The position numbers and the translations under genes are program-made. A DNA stretch of 6,117 bases, from positions 1-6,117 of the forward strand of contig JAMOUL010000299.1 of the NCBI GenBank assembly GCA_027062035.1, written 5' to 3'. Position 1 is the first letter of the stretch; every line of letters begins with the position of its first letter. Shown in pieces: positions 1 through 5,418 of the stretch. The notes under the pieces are model-generated. The model was not told where the DNA came from. It did no database searches and saw nothing but the letters and a program-made list of their open reading frames with translations. This DNA comes from Candidatus Aminicenantota bacterium. GTDB lineage: Bacteria; Acidobacteriota; Aminicenantia; S016-38.

Positions 1-549
1 CGAATTTATTATCTTCTGGCTAAAATTTCTTATGGAAACCGAAACAAGGGGAAGGCTTTATATTATGCCATAAAATCTTACGAAGAGATAAGGTCTCCAT
101 CCAGTTCTCCCCTTGCATATGATCCCCTTACCTTTATTATGAAGCTCCTTTTTGAACAGGAAAGATTTGATGAAATGGGCAAATACATCGATAATGCCCT
201 TTCTCTTCTGGACAGGGATTTTTATTATCCCCTATTTAAATACACTGTTTTTTATCTTATGGAAAAGCATTCGGGGTCTTCGTATTATATGACTTACGTT
301 GTGGGTACCGTAAACCGTATGTTGCATAATTTTCCATCCAATTTAAAATTAAGCGCGGATTTTCTGGACATTCTTGATAAGGGAAGCAGCCCAATGTCGT
401 TTTTCATCCGTGCTCTGGTATATAAATCTCTGGGCTATCGTGAGAAAACCAGAACAATGCTTTCGGATTTTATAAAAAAGGCCAGCCTGAACCCGGCCAA
501 ATACAGCGTTTTCATAATAACAGCCAGGAGAATGCTGAATGCAATTTAA
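1..549 (+). CDS. TPR-like helical-repeat protein, 5' end missing
   Basis: The reading frame is open from the first base of the window to the TAA at 547-549. The visible 182 residues are therefore the C-terminal part of a longer protein, and the ATG at 139 is an internal methionine. The sequence looks all-helical, with TPR-like helix pairs at about residues 2-30 (LLAKISYGN then KALYYAIKSYEEI), 43-70 (FEQERFDEMGKYIDNALSLL) and 132-162 (RALVYKSLGYREKTRTML). The repeats are degenerate and no catalytic motif is visible. No signal peptide or membrane segment can be judged because the N-terminus is absent. TPR proteins usually serve as protein-interaction scaffolds; no partner can be named here. The last 11 bp overlap the start of the PrsW-family protease gene, so the two are very probably translated from one mRNA. 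The TPR assignment is by pattern only and another alpha-solenoid family is possible. Confidence 0.75.
   Translation, partial: RIYYLLAKISYGNRNKGKALYYAIKSYEEIRSPSSSPLAYDPLTFIMKLLFEQERFDEMGKYIDNALSLLDRDFYYPLFKYTVFYLMEKHSGSSYYMTYVVGTVNRMLHNFPSNLKLSADFLDILDKGSSPMSFFIRALVYKSLGYREKTRTMLSDFIKKASLNPAKYSVFIITARRMLNAI
526..530 (+). promoter_or_regulatory. Ribosome binding site of the PrsW-family gene
   Basis: AGGAG lies 8 nt upstream of the ATG at 539, inside the coding end of the TPR-like gene. It supports this start over the in-frame ATG at 575 and implies translational coupling with the upstream gene. Confidence 0.7.
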
Positions 550-1327
550 ACAGTTGATTTTAATTCTGGTGCTCATGTATTTTCCTGTACGATGGTTCTC
601 CACCATGGGGATCAGGTTAAGCATAGAACAAAGAAAAGAATGGATAAGGGTGAAGAATATCTTCATTGGATTGGTTTTTCTCGTTACCTATTCCCTCTTT
701 CTGATAGAAAAATCCCCGGAAATGATGTTGGGGAAATTCATTTCATCCCTGGTGGTTTCTGTGCTTATTCTGGCTTTTCTTTCCAGAGATGTAGAAGAGG
801 GGACGGATGTATGGATAAGAGGTTTTGTCGTCACAATATTTCTTTTTCTTTTCTTCTTTTCCTTACTTTCTGTAAGCCCGGAAGTTAAATGCAGGTATGT
901 TAATGTTGCCCTCAGAGAAGAGTTCTTTAAATTCGCTGGAATCTTTATTTTGTTTTTATTCGGAAGGATTAAGAACGATAAACTTGCCATAATTGGAGGA
1001 GCTTCTGTGGGAGGACTTTTTGGTTCCCTTGAAAACTATCTATACGGTGAGAAGTTCGGGTTTGAGGTGTTCGCTGTGAGAAATCTTCTTCCCACTCATC
1101 TGGTTATAAGTGCATTAATGGGATATCTGTTTTACAGATGCGTTAATGGTAAGGGGATGAATAAATTGATTTATCTATTTTTAAGCCTCTTTATTCCCGT
1201 TTTTCTGCACTGGGCCTATGATTTTTCCCTTCAGTTTAACACTTCTGTATATCCCTACATAGCCCTTGATCTTTTTCTCCTTGAATTTTCTTATTTGAGG
1301 GTTAGAAATGCTGGGAAAAAAGGTTGA
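539..1327 (+). CDS. PrsW-family intramembrane metalloprotease
   Basis: A 262-residue polytopic membrane protein with the conserved motifs of the PrsW family (peptidase family M82, related to the CPBP/Abi proteases). EExxK is at residues 127-131 (EEFFK). FxxxEN followed by Y is at 161-169 (FGSLENYLY). A PTH with His187 lies ahead of a helix ending in Gly. HWAYD at 224-228 gives the last histidine and aspartate. These Glu and His residues are the expected metal ligands in the membrane. Hydrophobic segments lie at about 4-19, 40-56, 66-81, 93-111, 130-142, 148-160, 183-200, 208-223 and 237-249. In Bacillus subtilis, PrsW cuts the anti-sigma factor RsiW; most other members have no known substrate, and none is shown here. 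No sigma or anti-sigma gene is visible in the window. The start overlaps the upstream TPR-like gene by 11 bp, which makes that protein a candidate functional partner. The family call is firm; the substrate is unknown. Confidence 0.88.
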   Translation: MQFKQLILILVLMYFPVRWFSTMGIRLSIEQRKEWIRVKNIFIGLVFLVTYSLFLIEKSPEMMLGKFISSLVVSVLILAFLSRDVEEGTDVWIRGFVVTIFLFLFFFSLLSVSPEVKCRYVNVALREEFFKFAGIFILFLFGRIKNDKLAIIGGASVGGLFGSLENYLYGEKFGFEVFAVRNLLPTHLVISALMGYLFYRCVNGKGMNKLIYLFLSLFIPVFLHWAYDFSLQFNTSVYPYIALDLFLLEFSYLRVRNAGKKG

Positions 1328-1353
1328 ACAGTTAATCTCTCTTTTGCTATACT
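1324..1353 (+). promoter_or_regulatory. Possible promoter ahead of the aminotransferase gene
   Basis: TTGAAC at 1324-1329 (4 of 6 to the -35 consensus) and TATACT at 1348-1353 (5 of 6 to the -10) are separated by 18 bp. A TG lies one base before the -10, as in extended -10 promoters. The -35 overlaps the stop codon of the PrsW-family gene. Transcription would begin near 1360, leaving a leader of only about 12 nt that starts on the Shine-Dalgarno itself. That is tight and lowers confidence. Read-through from the upstream genes is the alternative. Confidence 0.35.
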
Positions 1354-1358
1354 CAGGC

Positions 1359-1364
1359 AGGAGG
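1359..1364 (+). promoter_or_regulatory. Ribosome binding site of the aminotransferase gene
   Basis: A full AGGAGG lies 7 nt before the ATG at 1372. This fixes the start of the aminotransferase and predicts strong translation. Confidence 0.85.
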
Positions 1365-1371
1365 TTGAAAT

Positions 1372-2571
1372 ATGAGAATATCAAATAGAGCAAATCGACT
1401 TCAGTGGTCGCCGATAAGGAAGCTTATTCCATATGCCAATAAGGCCAAGGAAGAAGGGGTAAAGGTTTATCATCTCAATATCGGTCAGCCTGATATTAAA
1501 ACCCCTCCAGAGGTACTTCTGGCACTCAAGGAATTTAAAACAGAGATTATAAGTTATGGACCCTCACAGGGAATTCCTGAACTCAGGGAAGCAATTGCTC
1601 GTTATATGGGGAATTACGGTCTTGAAGTGGAACCGGATGAGGTCGTAATTACCAATGGTGGGAGTGAAGCCCTGTTGTTTACATTCTCAATAGTTGCTGA
1701 TGACGGTGATGAAATTATAGTACCTGAGCCCTTTTACACGAATTATAATGGCATTGCCCAGATACTGGGAATAAAACTTGTTCCTGTGACAACAAAGGCA
1801 GAGGAGGGATTTCATCTTCCACCTGTAGAAGAATTTGAAAGGGCATTTACCGATAGAACAAGAGCGGTGTTGCTCTGTACCCCAAATAATCCCACCGGTA
1901 CCATCCTTTCAGAGGAGGAAATGAGGAAGGTGGTGGACTTTGTTCTTGATAAAGGTATTTTTCTTATTACCGACGAAGTTTATAGAGAATTTACCTTTGA
2001 CGGAAAAAAGCATACAAGCGCTCTAAGGTTCAAAGAGGCCTGGGAGCAGATAATAGTGGTGGACTCTGTTTCCAAGAGATTTTCAATGTGTGGAGCCAGG
2101 ATCGGGAATATTATTGCAAAGAACAGAGAGGTAATTACAGAGGCCATAAAATTTGCCCAGTCAAGACTCTGTCCTCCTACTGTGGAGCAGCATCTTGCCG
2201 TGGCAGCGTATAACCTTCCCATGGAATATTTTGAAGGGGTAAGAAAAGAATATCAGAGAAGGAGAGATGTGGTCTGGAACAGATTAAGGGGGCAGAAGGG
2301 GATAGTACTGGAAAAGCCAGAGGGTGCATTTTATACTGTGGTGAAACTACCGGTAGATGATTCGGAGGCCTTTGCCAAGTGGTTATTAACAGACTATAGA
2401 AGCAAGGGTGAAACTATTATGGTAGCACCTGCCGGTGGATTTTATGCAACTGAGGGAAAGGGAACCGATGAAATCAGAATCGCCTATGTTCTGGAAGTGG
2501 AGAAACTGGATCGTGCAATGGACATGCTTCTTGATGCTCTGGAGAAGTATCCTGGAAAGAGTTGTGATTAG
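1372..2571 (+). CDS. PLP-dependent class I/II aminotransferase, AspC-like
   Basis: A complete 399-residue cytoplasmic fold-type I aminotransferase, the usual length for the aspartate aminotransferase-like (I-gamma) group. The N-terminal GQPD at 38-41 and SYGPSQGIPELREAIA at 61-76 are typical substrate-entrance and fold elements. NGGSEAL at 95-101 binds the cofactor phosphate. PNNPTG at 171-176 contains Asn173. DEVY at 201-204 supplies the Asp and Tyr that contact the pyridine ring. SVSKRFSMCGARIG at 232-245 contains Lys235, the Schiff-base lysine, and Arg243. Arg369 in DEIRIAY should bind the substrate alpha-carboxylate. All catalytic residues are present, so the enzyme should be active, moving an amino group between an amino acid and a 2-oxo acid. 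Specificity (aspartate, alanine, aromatic or broad) cannot be read from the motifs. It follows the PrsW-family gene by 44 bp with its own strong ribosome binding site. It looks like a metabolic gene with no obvious link to the glycan genes downstream. Confidence 0.93.
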   Translation: MRISNRANRLQWSPIRKLIPYANKAKEEGVKVYHLNIGQPDIKTPPEVLLALKEFKTEIISYGPSQGIPELREAIARYMGNYGLEVEPDEVVITNGGSEALLFTFSIVADDGDEIIVPEPFYTNYNGIAQILGIKLVPVTTKAEEGFHLPPVEEFERAFTDRTRAVLLCTPNNPTGTILSEEEMRKVVDFVLDKGIFLITDEVYREFTFDGKKHTSALRFKEAWEQIIVVDSVSKRFSMCGARIGNIIAKNREVITEAIKFAQSRLCPPTVEQHLAVAAYNLPMEYFEGVRKEYQRRRDVVWNRLRGQKGIVLEKPEGAFYTVVKLPVDDSEAFAKWLLTDYRSKGETIMVAPAGGFYATEGKGTDEIRIAYVLEVEKLDRAMDMLLDALEKYPGKSCD

Positions 2572-2628
2572 AGCTAAAGGGTAATATTGGTGGTCTTGAA
2601 GCCATTTCGGTGAATCAGGGCAGGTAGA
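2572..2628. other. Convergent intergenic spacer without visible terminator
   Basis: This 57 bp gap separates the stop of the aminotransferase gene from the stop of the opposite-strand WbqC-family gene. I looked for a GC-rich stem followed by a T run on either strand and found none. Termination may be Rho-dependent, or the two mRNAs may overlap at their 3' ends. Confidence 0.5.
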
Positions 2629-3315
2629 TCAGAACATCAATGCAACTTTACGGGCCATTGGTCCAAGGTTGAATAATATATCCAGAGAGGAGAGGTTCTT
2701 TATAAATTCACCCCATAGCTGAGGATAAACTGGTGAATGGTATCTTACAGCTTCTATTTTTAAACCGGCTTCCTGCAGTTTTTGAAAACTTAAATGGGAT
2801 CTGGCTTCCTTTGGCACCAGTATCGTATCGGCCCCTATTTTTTCTGCCATTGCAATGATAAGTTTTTCCTTTTTTTCCTTTATTCCCAGCCGGGATTGGA
2901 GAATAAAGTTGTCTTTTAGTTCGAATAAGTTTCGTATTAGATCCAGTAATGGGAGAAGAAAATCCACCAGGAGCCTTTCTCTTTTATGGTAAACCCTTTC
3001 CAGCGCAGGAAAAATTTGTTCGAAGAAAGGGGAGTTTTTATACGAGTGCTGGAAAGAAAGGATGTGTTTTTTGATCCAGTTTTCTCCATAGTAAATTTCC
3101 ACACGGTTTATGGGTTGAAGACCCCTTCCTTTTCGGTGGACAGGGATTGTAAGCCATAGTTCTCCATCTTTTCCCTTAATACGGTTTCTGTTTATCCACG
3201 TAAATCCCCTGGGAAACTGGACAGAGTCCAGTAGTACAAATCTGTCAGCCCTGGCCACTCTATAAAAGAAACCGGGCCAGGGAATAAAATAAGGTTGACT
3301 GTAACTCAAAATCAT
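2629..3315 (-). CDS. WbqC-family protein
   Basis: A complete 228-residue protein with the hallmarks of the WbqC-like family. QPYFIPWPGFF at 7-17 opens the protein, followed by FVLLDSVQFPR at 26-36, NRNRI at 42-46 and LTIPV at 55-59. HSY at 90-92 and the C-terminal YPQLWGEF then LSSLDILFNLG at 197-218 complete the pattern. Members occur in O-antigen and other surface-polysaccharide clusters. The biochemical role is poorly known; transfer of an amino acid or acyl group to a sugar has been suggested for relatives. No membrane segment is visible, so it is probably cytoplasmic. I chose the ATG at 3315 over the in-frame ATG at 3360, because GGAGGA lies just before 3315 and the family's QPYF motif should be near the N-terminus. 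The start overlaps the stop of the GT4 gene in an ATGA junction, so the two are probably translationally coupled and act on the same glycan. Confidence 0.88.
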   Translation of the reverse strand: MILSYSQPYFIPWPGFFYRVARADRFVLLDSVQFPRGFTWINRNRIKGKDGELWLTIPVHRKGRGLQPINRVEIYYGENWIKKHILSFQHSYKNSPFFEQIFPALERVYHKRERLLVDFLLPLLDLIRNLFELKDNFILQSRLGIKEKKEKLIIAMAEKIGADTILVPKEARSHLSFQKLQEAGLKIEAVRYHSPVYPQLWGEFIKNLSSLDILFNLGPMARKVALMF

Positions 3316-4334
3316 AGCTCCTCCAGAGCTTTCAAAAATTCTTCTCCTGCCCTTTCCCATGAGAACTGTCGCACCCTCTTTTTGCCCTTTGATATTACTT
3401 CACTTCGATAAATTTCGTCCTCAAGTTTTTTTATGGTTTTTACAAACTCTTCGGTATTTTCGCAGAGGATCACGGCCTCGCCCCCCACTTCCGGGATAGC
3501 TCCTTTCGGATACGCGAGTACAGGAAGTCCAAAATTCATGGCTTCCAGGATTGGAAGACCAAAACCTTCGTCCAGAGATGGAAAGATAAGAGCAAAGGCC
3601 TTTTCATAGAGGTATCTTAACCTGGCATCAGAAGCATATGGGATGGGAATGGTATTGTCTGGATACTTATTACAATGTCCAACTACCACCAGGGGGATCC
3701 CGCTCATCTCTGAAATTTCCACTGCTGTGGATAGATTTTTTCTGGGTACACATCCTCCTATAAAAAGAAGAAATTTTTCCGGAAGGTTTTCAATTTTTTC
3801 AGCCTCTGGAAACTTTCTTATACCCTCATATATTACCTTTGTTTTTTCCCGGGCATCAGGGAAAAACTCAAGAAGTTTTTTCTCCGTATATCCTGACACA
3901 GCTATTATGAGGTCAGCTCTTTCCATGCTCTTTCCCAGATTTTTTAAATAGGCTGAAAATTTTCCTGCTTTTTCTCTGTCTTCGAGGAAATAAAGGTCAT
4001 GTACGGTGATTATTTTTTTCCCCTTTGTAGGAAAATAAATAGGGGTAGGGGAAAGGGTTACATCCACCTTTTCCCCGGTGAGAAATTCAAAGCTGGGCCA
4101 TAGATAATTCAGGAGAAGAAGATCAAGGACCCTTACCGGTAATCTTCTGTGAATAAATTTTCCCTCCGGGAGTTCATTCCTTAAAGAATCCGGAGGAGTT
4201 TCCTTTAATGAAGAAGAAAAGTATACAAAGTTATGTTCTGTTTTTCCTTTGAGTGATTCCAGTAGTCCTTTCAACCACATTCCTACACCGGTAGGTTTTG
4301 ATATGAGTGGCCTTATATCAACTCCGATTTTCAT
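3312..4334 (-). CDS. Glycosyltransferase family 4 (GT-B fold)
   Basis: A complete 340-residue retaining glycosyltransferase of the GT4 type, slightly short for the family. The N-terminal domain begins MKIGVDIRPL with the donor-side loop TGVG at 15-18. HDL at 112-114 and AVSGYT at 145-150 are the usual N-domain landmarks. The C-terminal nucleotide-sugar domain starts around FLLFIGGCVPRKN (188-200), with Arg198 and Lys199 positioned to bind the donor phosphates. EGFGLPILE at 256-264 is the EX7E motif, followed by GLPVLAY and IPEVGG. It should transfer a sugar from a nucleotide-sugar donor to a lipid-linked or glycan acceptor at the cytoplasmic membrane face; neither sugar can be named. A TTG at 4373 would add 13 residues, but the ATG at 4334 fits the family N-terminus and has GGGAG at 4344-4348. 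The stop overlaps the WbqC-family start. The gap to the upstream GT2 gene holds an opposite-strand gene, so this pair may have its own promoter. Confidence 0.93.
   Translation of the reverse strand: MKIGVDIRPLISKPTGVGMWLKGLLESLKGKTEHNFVYFSSSLKETPPDSLRNELPEGKFIHRRLPVRVLDLLLLNYLWPSFEFLTGEKVDVTLSPTPIYFPTKGKKIITVHDLYFLEDREKAGKFSAYLKNLGKSMERADLIIAVSGYTEKKLLEFFPDAREKTKVIYEGIRKFPEAEKIENLPEKFLLFIGGCVPRKNLSTAVEISEMSGIPLVVVGHCNKYPDNTIPIPYASDARLRYLYEKAFALIFPSLDEGFGLPILEAMNFGLPVLAYPKGAIPEVGGEAVILCENTEEFVKTIKKLEDEIYRSEVISKGKKRVRQFSWERAGEEFLKALEEL
3319..3324 (-). promoter_or_regulatory. Ribosome binding site of the WbqC-family gene
   Basis: On the minus strand GGAGGA precedes the ATG at 3315 by 3 nt (4 nt if GGAGG is taken as the core). 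It lies inside the last codons of the GT4 gene. The spacing is short but the match is strong, and the longer start at 3360 has no such site. Confidence 0.7.
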
Positions 4335-4354
4335 TTGACCGAACTCCCGATTTT
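4320..4354. repeat. Near-identical 12/13 bp direct repeat, 22 bp apart
   Basis: AACTCCGATTTT at 4320-4331 recurs as AACTCCCGATTTT at 4342-4354, differing by one inserted C. The first copy covers codons 2-5 of the GT4 gene and the second its ribosome binding site. The repeat could be an operator pair on one DNA face (about two helical turns) or a chance local duplication. Confidence 0.4.
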
Positions 4355-4364
4355 GGAGTAATAT
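4335..4364 (+). promoter_or_regulatory. Possible promoter of the YHS gene
   Basis: TTGACC at 4335-4340 (5 of 6 to the -35 consensus) and TAATAT at 4359-4364 (4 of 6 to the -10) are 18 bp apart. They fill the divergent spacer exactly. Transcription would start near 4371, two bases before the ATG at 4373, giving a leaderless or nearly leaderless mRNA. This agrees with the poor Shine-Dalgarno of the gene (GGAG at 4355-4358, 14 nt away). Chance matches are common in A+T-rich spacers. Confidence 0.35.
4343..4359 (-). promoter_or_regulatory. Small hairpin over the GT4 ribosome binding site
   Basis: On the minus strand ACTCC and GGAGT form a 5 bp stem with a 7 nt loop (AAAATCG). The 3' arm includes most of the GGGAG (4344-4348) that serves the ATG at 4334, so the fold could hide the ribosome binding site. 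The stem is short and its stability is doubtful. Confidence 0.3.
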
Positions 4365-4372
4365 ACCTTCCA

Positions 4373-4612
4373 ATGTTTCTCTTATATCTATTTATCATCC
4401 TATTTATAGCATACCTGCTTTTCTGGCCCAAGGGAAGTTCGGGTAAAAGAGCTAAATCCAGAACCAGTGTGGGACCCAGAAGGCTTGTAAAGGATCCTGT
4501 GTGTGGCATTTACGTGGATGAGGAAGAAGCGATAAAGCTTAAATGGCAGGGAGAAATTCTTTATTTCTGCTCGGAAGAATGCAGGGATAAGTTCCTTGAA
4601 CAGCACAAATAA
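4373..4612 (+). CDS. Membrane-anchored YHS-domain protein
   Basis: A 79-residue protein with one N-terminal hydrophobic segment (FLLYLFIILFIAYLLFW, residues 2-18) and a basic linker rich in Lys, Arg and Ser (20-38). A C-terminal YHS domain follows: DPVCG at 41-45, a short strand region, then YFCSEEC at 64-70 and a final KFLEQH. Cys44, Cys66 and Cys70 match the conserved cysteines of the family, which is linked to metal binding and is often fused to copper or other metal-handling proteins. The charge pattern suggests the N-terminus spans the membrane with the domain in the cytoplasm. The exact function is unknown. A GTG at 4307 would add 22 residues but would run into the opposite-strand GT4 gene and spoil the clean N-terminal anchor, so I chose the ATG at 4373 despite a weak ribosome binding site. 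The gene is antisense to its neighbours, 38 bp from the GT4 start and 8 bp from the GT2 stop. Confidence 0.85.
   Translation: MFLLYLFIILFIAYLLFWPKGSSGKRAKSRTSVGPRRLVKDPVCGIYVDEEEAIKLKWQGEILYFCSEECRDKFLEQHK
4403..4431 (-). promoter_or_regulatory. Possible promoter of the GT4-WbqC gene pair
   Basis: On the minus strand TTGGGC (4426-4431, 3 of 6 to the -35 consensus) and TATAAA (4403-4408, 5 of 6 to the -10) are 17 bp apart. A TG lies one base before the -10, as in extended -10 promoters. The start would be near 4396, giving a leader of about 60 nt. It lies inside the YHS coding sequence, antisense to it. The match is decent but unproven. Confidence 0.33.
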
Positions 4613-4620
4613 TCTATTTT

Positions 4621-5418
4621 TTACTTTATAATCTTTTGAAAATTCCTTCCAAGACGGAACCGAAGATAATTTCGGATTAACCAGTTCTGAAGGGGACCCT
4701 TCCATTTTCGATAATAGTACAACTGACTTTTCTTTGCCTCTATAAATGCTCTTCCCCTATCACTGCTTTTCCCCAGGTGGTGTATGCATTTGCAGCGTGG
4801 ATTTACCATCAGAGTGTATCCGGCTTTCCTCATCCTTTTGCAGAGGTCCACATCTTCCATATAAAGGAAAAAATCAGGGTCGAAGACTCCAGCTTTCTCC
4901 AGCACCTCTTTTTTAGTCATCAGTACTGCTCCGGATATCCATTTTACAGGGAAAGGTTTCTTCTTTTGCTTCACATATAACCTGAGCAATGTATGTGCGA
5001 GGAATTTGTCGAAAAATTCTCCAATTATTCCCTTATCAAAGAGCCCGAAAGAAGGCTGAAATTCTCCATTTCCGTAGATTAATAGACATGAGACCGCTCC
5101 GACCTTATCTTCCTTCAGCGTTTCCATCATTCCTTCTATTGCTCCTGGCAGTAATTCTGCATCCGGGTTTAAAAAAAGAATGTATTTTCCCCTGGAATGT
5201 TTTATCCCAACGTTATTTGCCGGCCCAAATCCAATATTATTTTCTAACCTTATGATCTTTGCTCCCTCTGTTTTTTCAAGAGAATCATCTGTTGAGGCGT
5301 TATCCACCACAATTATTTCGTGATCCACAGAGCAGAAATTCTTCACTGACTCAATGGCTTTTTTCAGATAATCACCTGCGTTGTAATTAACTATTATTAC
5401 AGTGAGGGTCAAGCTCAA
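4621..5418 (-). CDS. Glycosyltransferase family 2, rhamnosyltransferase-like (GT-A fold)
   Basis: A complete 265-residue GT2 enzyme resembling WbbL-type rhamnosyltransferases. VIIVNYN at 7-13 starts the Rossmann-like core. VDNASTDDS at 38-46 and NNIGFGPANNVG at 60-71 bind the nucleotide. LNPDAEL at 83-89 is the metal-binding DXD equivalent. WISGAVLMTKK at 160-170 and FLYMEDVDLC at 184-193 carry the acceptor-site acidic pair with the likely catalytic base, and IHHLGKSS at 212-219 is the usual C-terminal histidine motif. No membrane helix is evident; it should act at the cytoplasmic membrane face on a lipid-linked glycan. The sugar cannot be fixed, and rhamnose is only a family tendency. The start is a TTG at 5418, backed by AAAGGAGG with 6 nt spacing, and overlaps the preceding GT4 gene by 32 bp. 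No ATG fits before the NYN motif. Confidence 0.92.
   Translation of the reverse strand: MSLTLTVIIVNYNAGDYLKKAIESVKNFCSVDHEIIVVDNASTDDSLEKTEGAKIIRLENNIGFGPANNVGIKHSRGKYILFLNPDAELLPGAIEGMMETLKEDKVGAVSCLLIYGNGEFQPSFGLFDKGIIGEFFDKFLAHTLLRLYVKQKKKPFPVKWISGAVLMTKKEVLEKAGVFDPDFFLYMEDVDLCKRMRKAGYTLMVNPRCKCIHHLGKSSDRGRAFIEAKKSQLYYYRKWKGPLQNWLIRNYLRFRLGRNFQKIIK

Noticed and set aside
349..666. Minus-strand reading frame of 105 residues opposite the TPR-like and PrsW-family genes
   Set aside because: It crosses two well-supported genes on the other strand, has no recognisable domain, and its cysteine-rich mix looks like a reverse-frame artefact.
592..990. Two further frames inside the PrsW-family gene (592-888 plus, 688-990 minus)
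   Set aside because: Both lie within a gene with full family motifs and have no domain of their own.
1980..2222. Minus-strand frame of 80 residues inside the aminotransferase gene
   Set aside because: It is antisense to the catalytic-lysine region of a complete, intact enzyme and shows no family pattern.
3315..3360. Longer start for the WbqC-family protein at the ATG at 3360
   Set aside because: It has no ribosome binding site and adds a basic 15-residue tail before the family's N-terminal motif. The ATG at 3315 has GGAGGA and the ATGA overlap.
3643..3951. Plus-strand frame of 102 residues inside the GT4 gene
   Set aside because: It is antisense to the conserved donor-binding domain and has no recognisable features.
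4591..4622. Possible terminator at the end of the YHS gene
   Set aside because: GTTC and GAAC can form a 4 bp stem, but it lies inside the coding sequence, about a dozen bases from the T run, and is too weak for an intrinsic terminator.
4400..4705. Minus-strand frame of 101 residues opposite the YHS gene
   Set aside because: It would fill the gap in the minus-strand cluster, but it overlaps the end of the GT2 gene and has no family motif. The plus-strand frame carries a clear YHS domain.
4777..5255. Two plus-strand frames inside the GT2 gene
   Set aside because: They are antisense to conserved GT2 motifs and show no domain or ribosome site.
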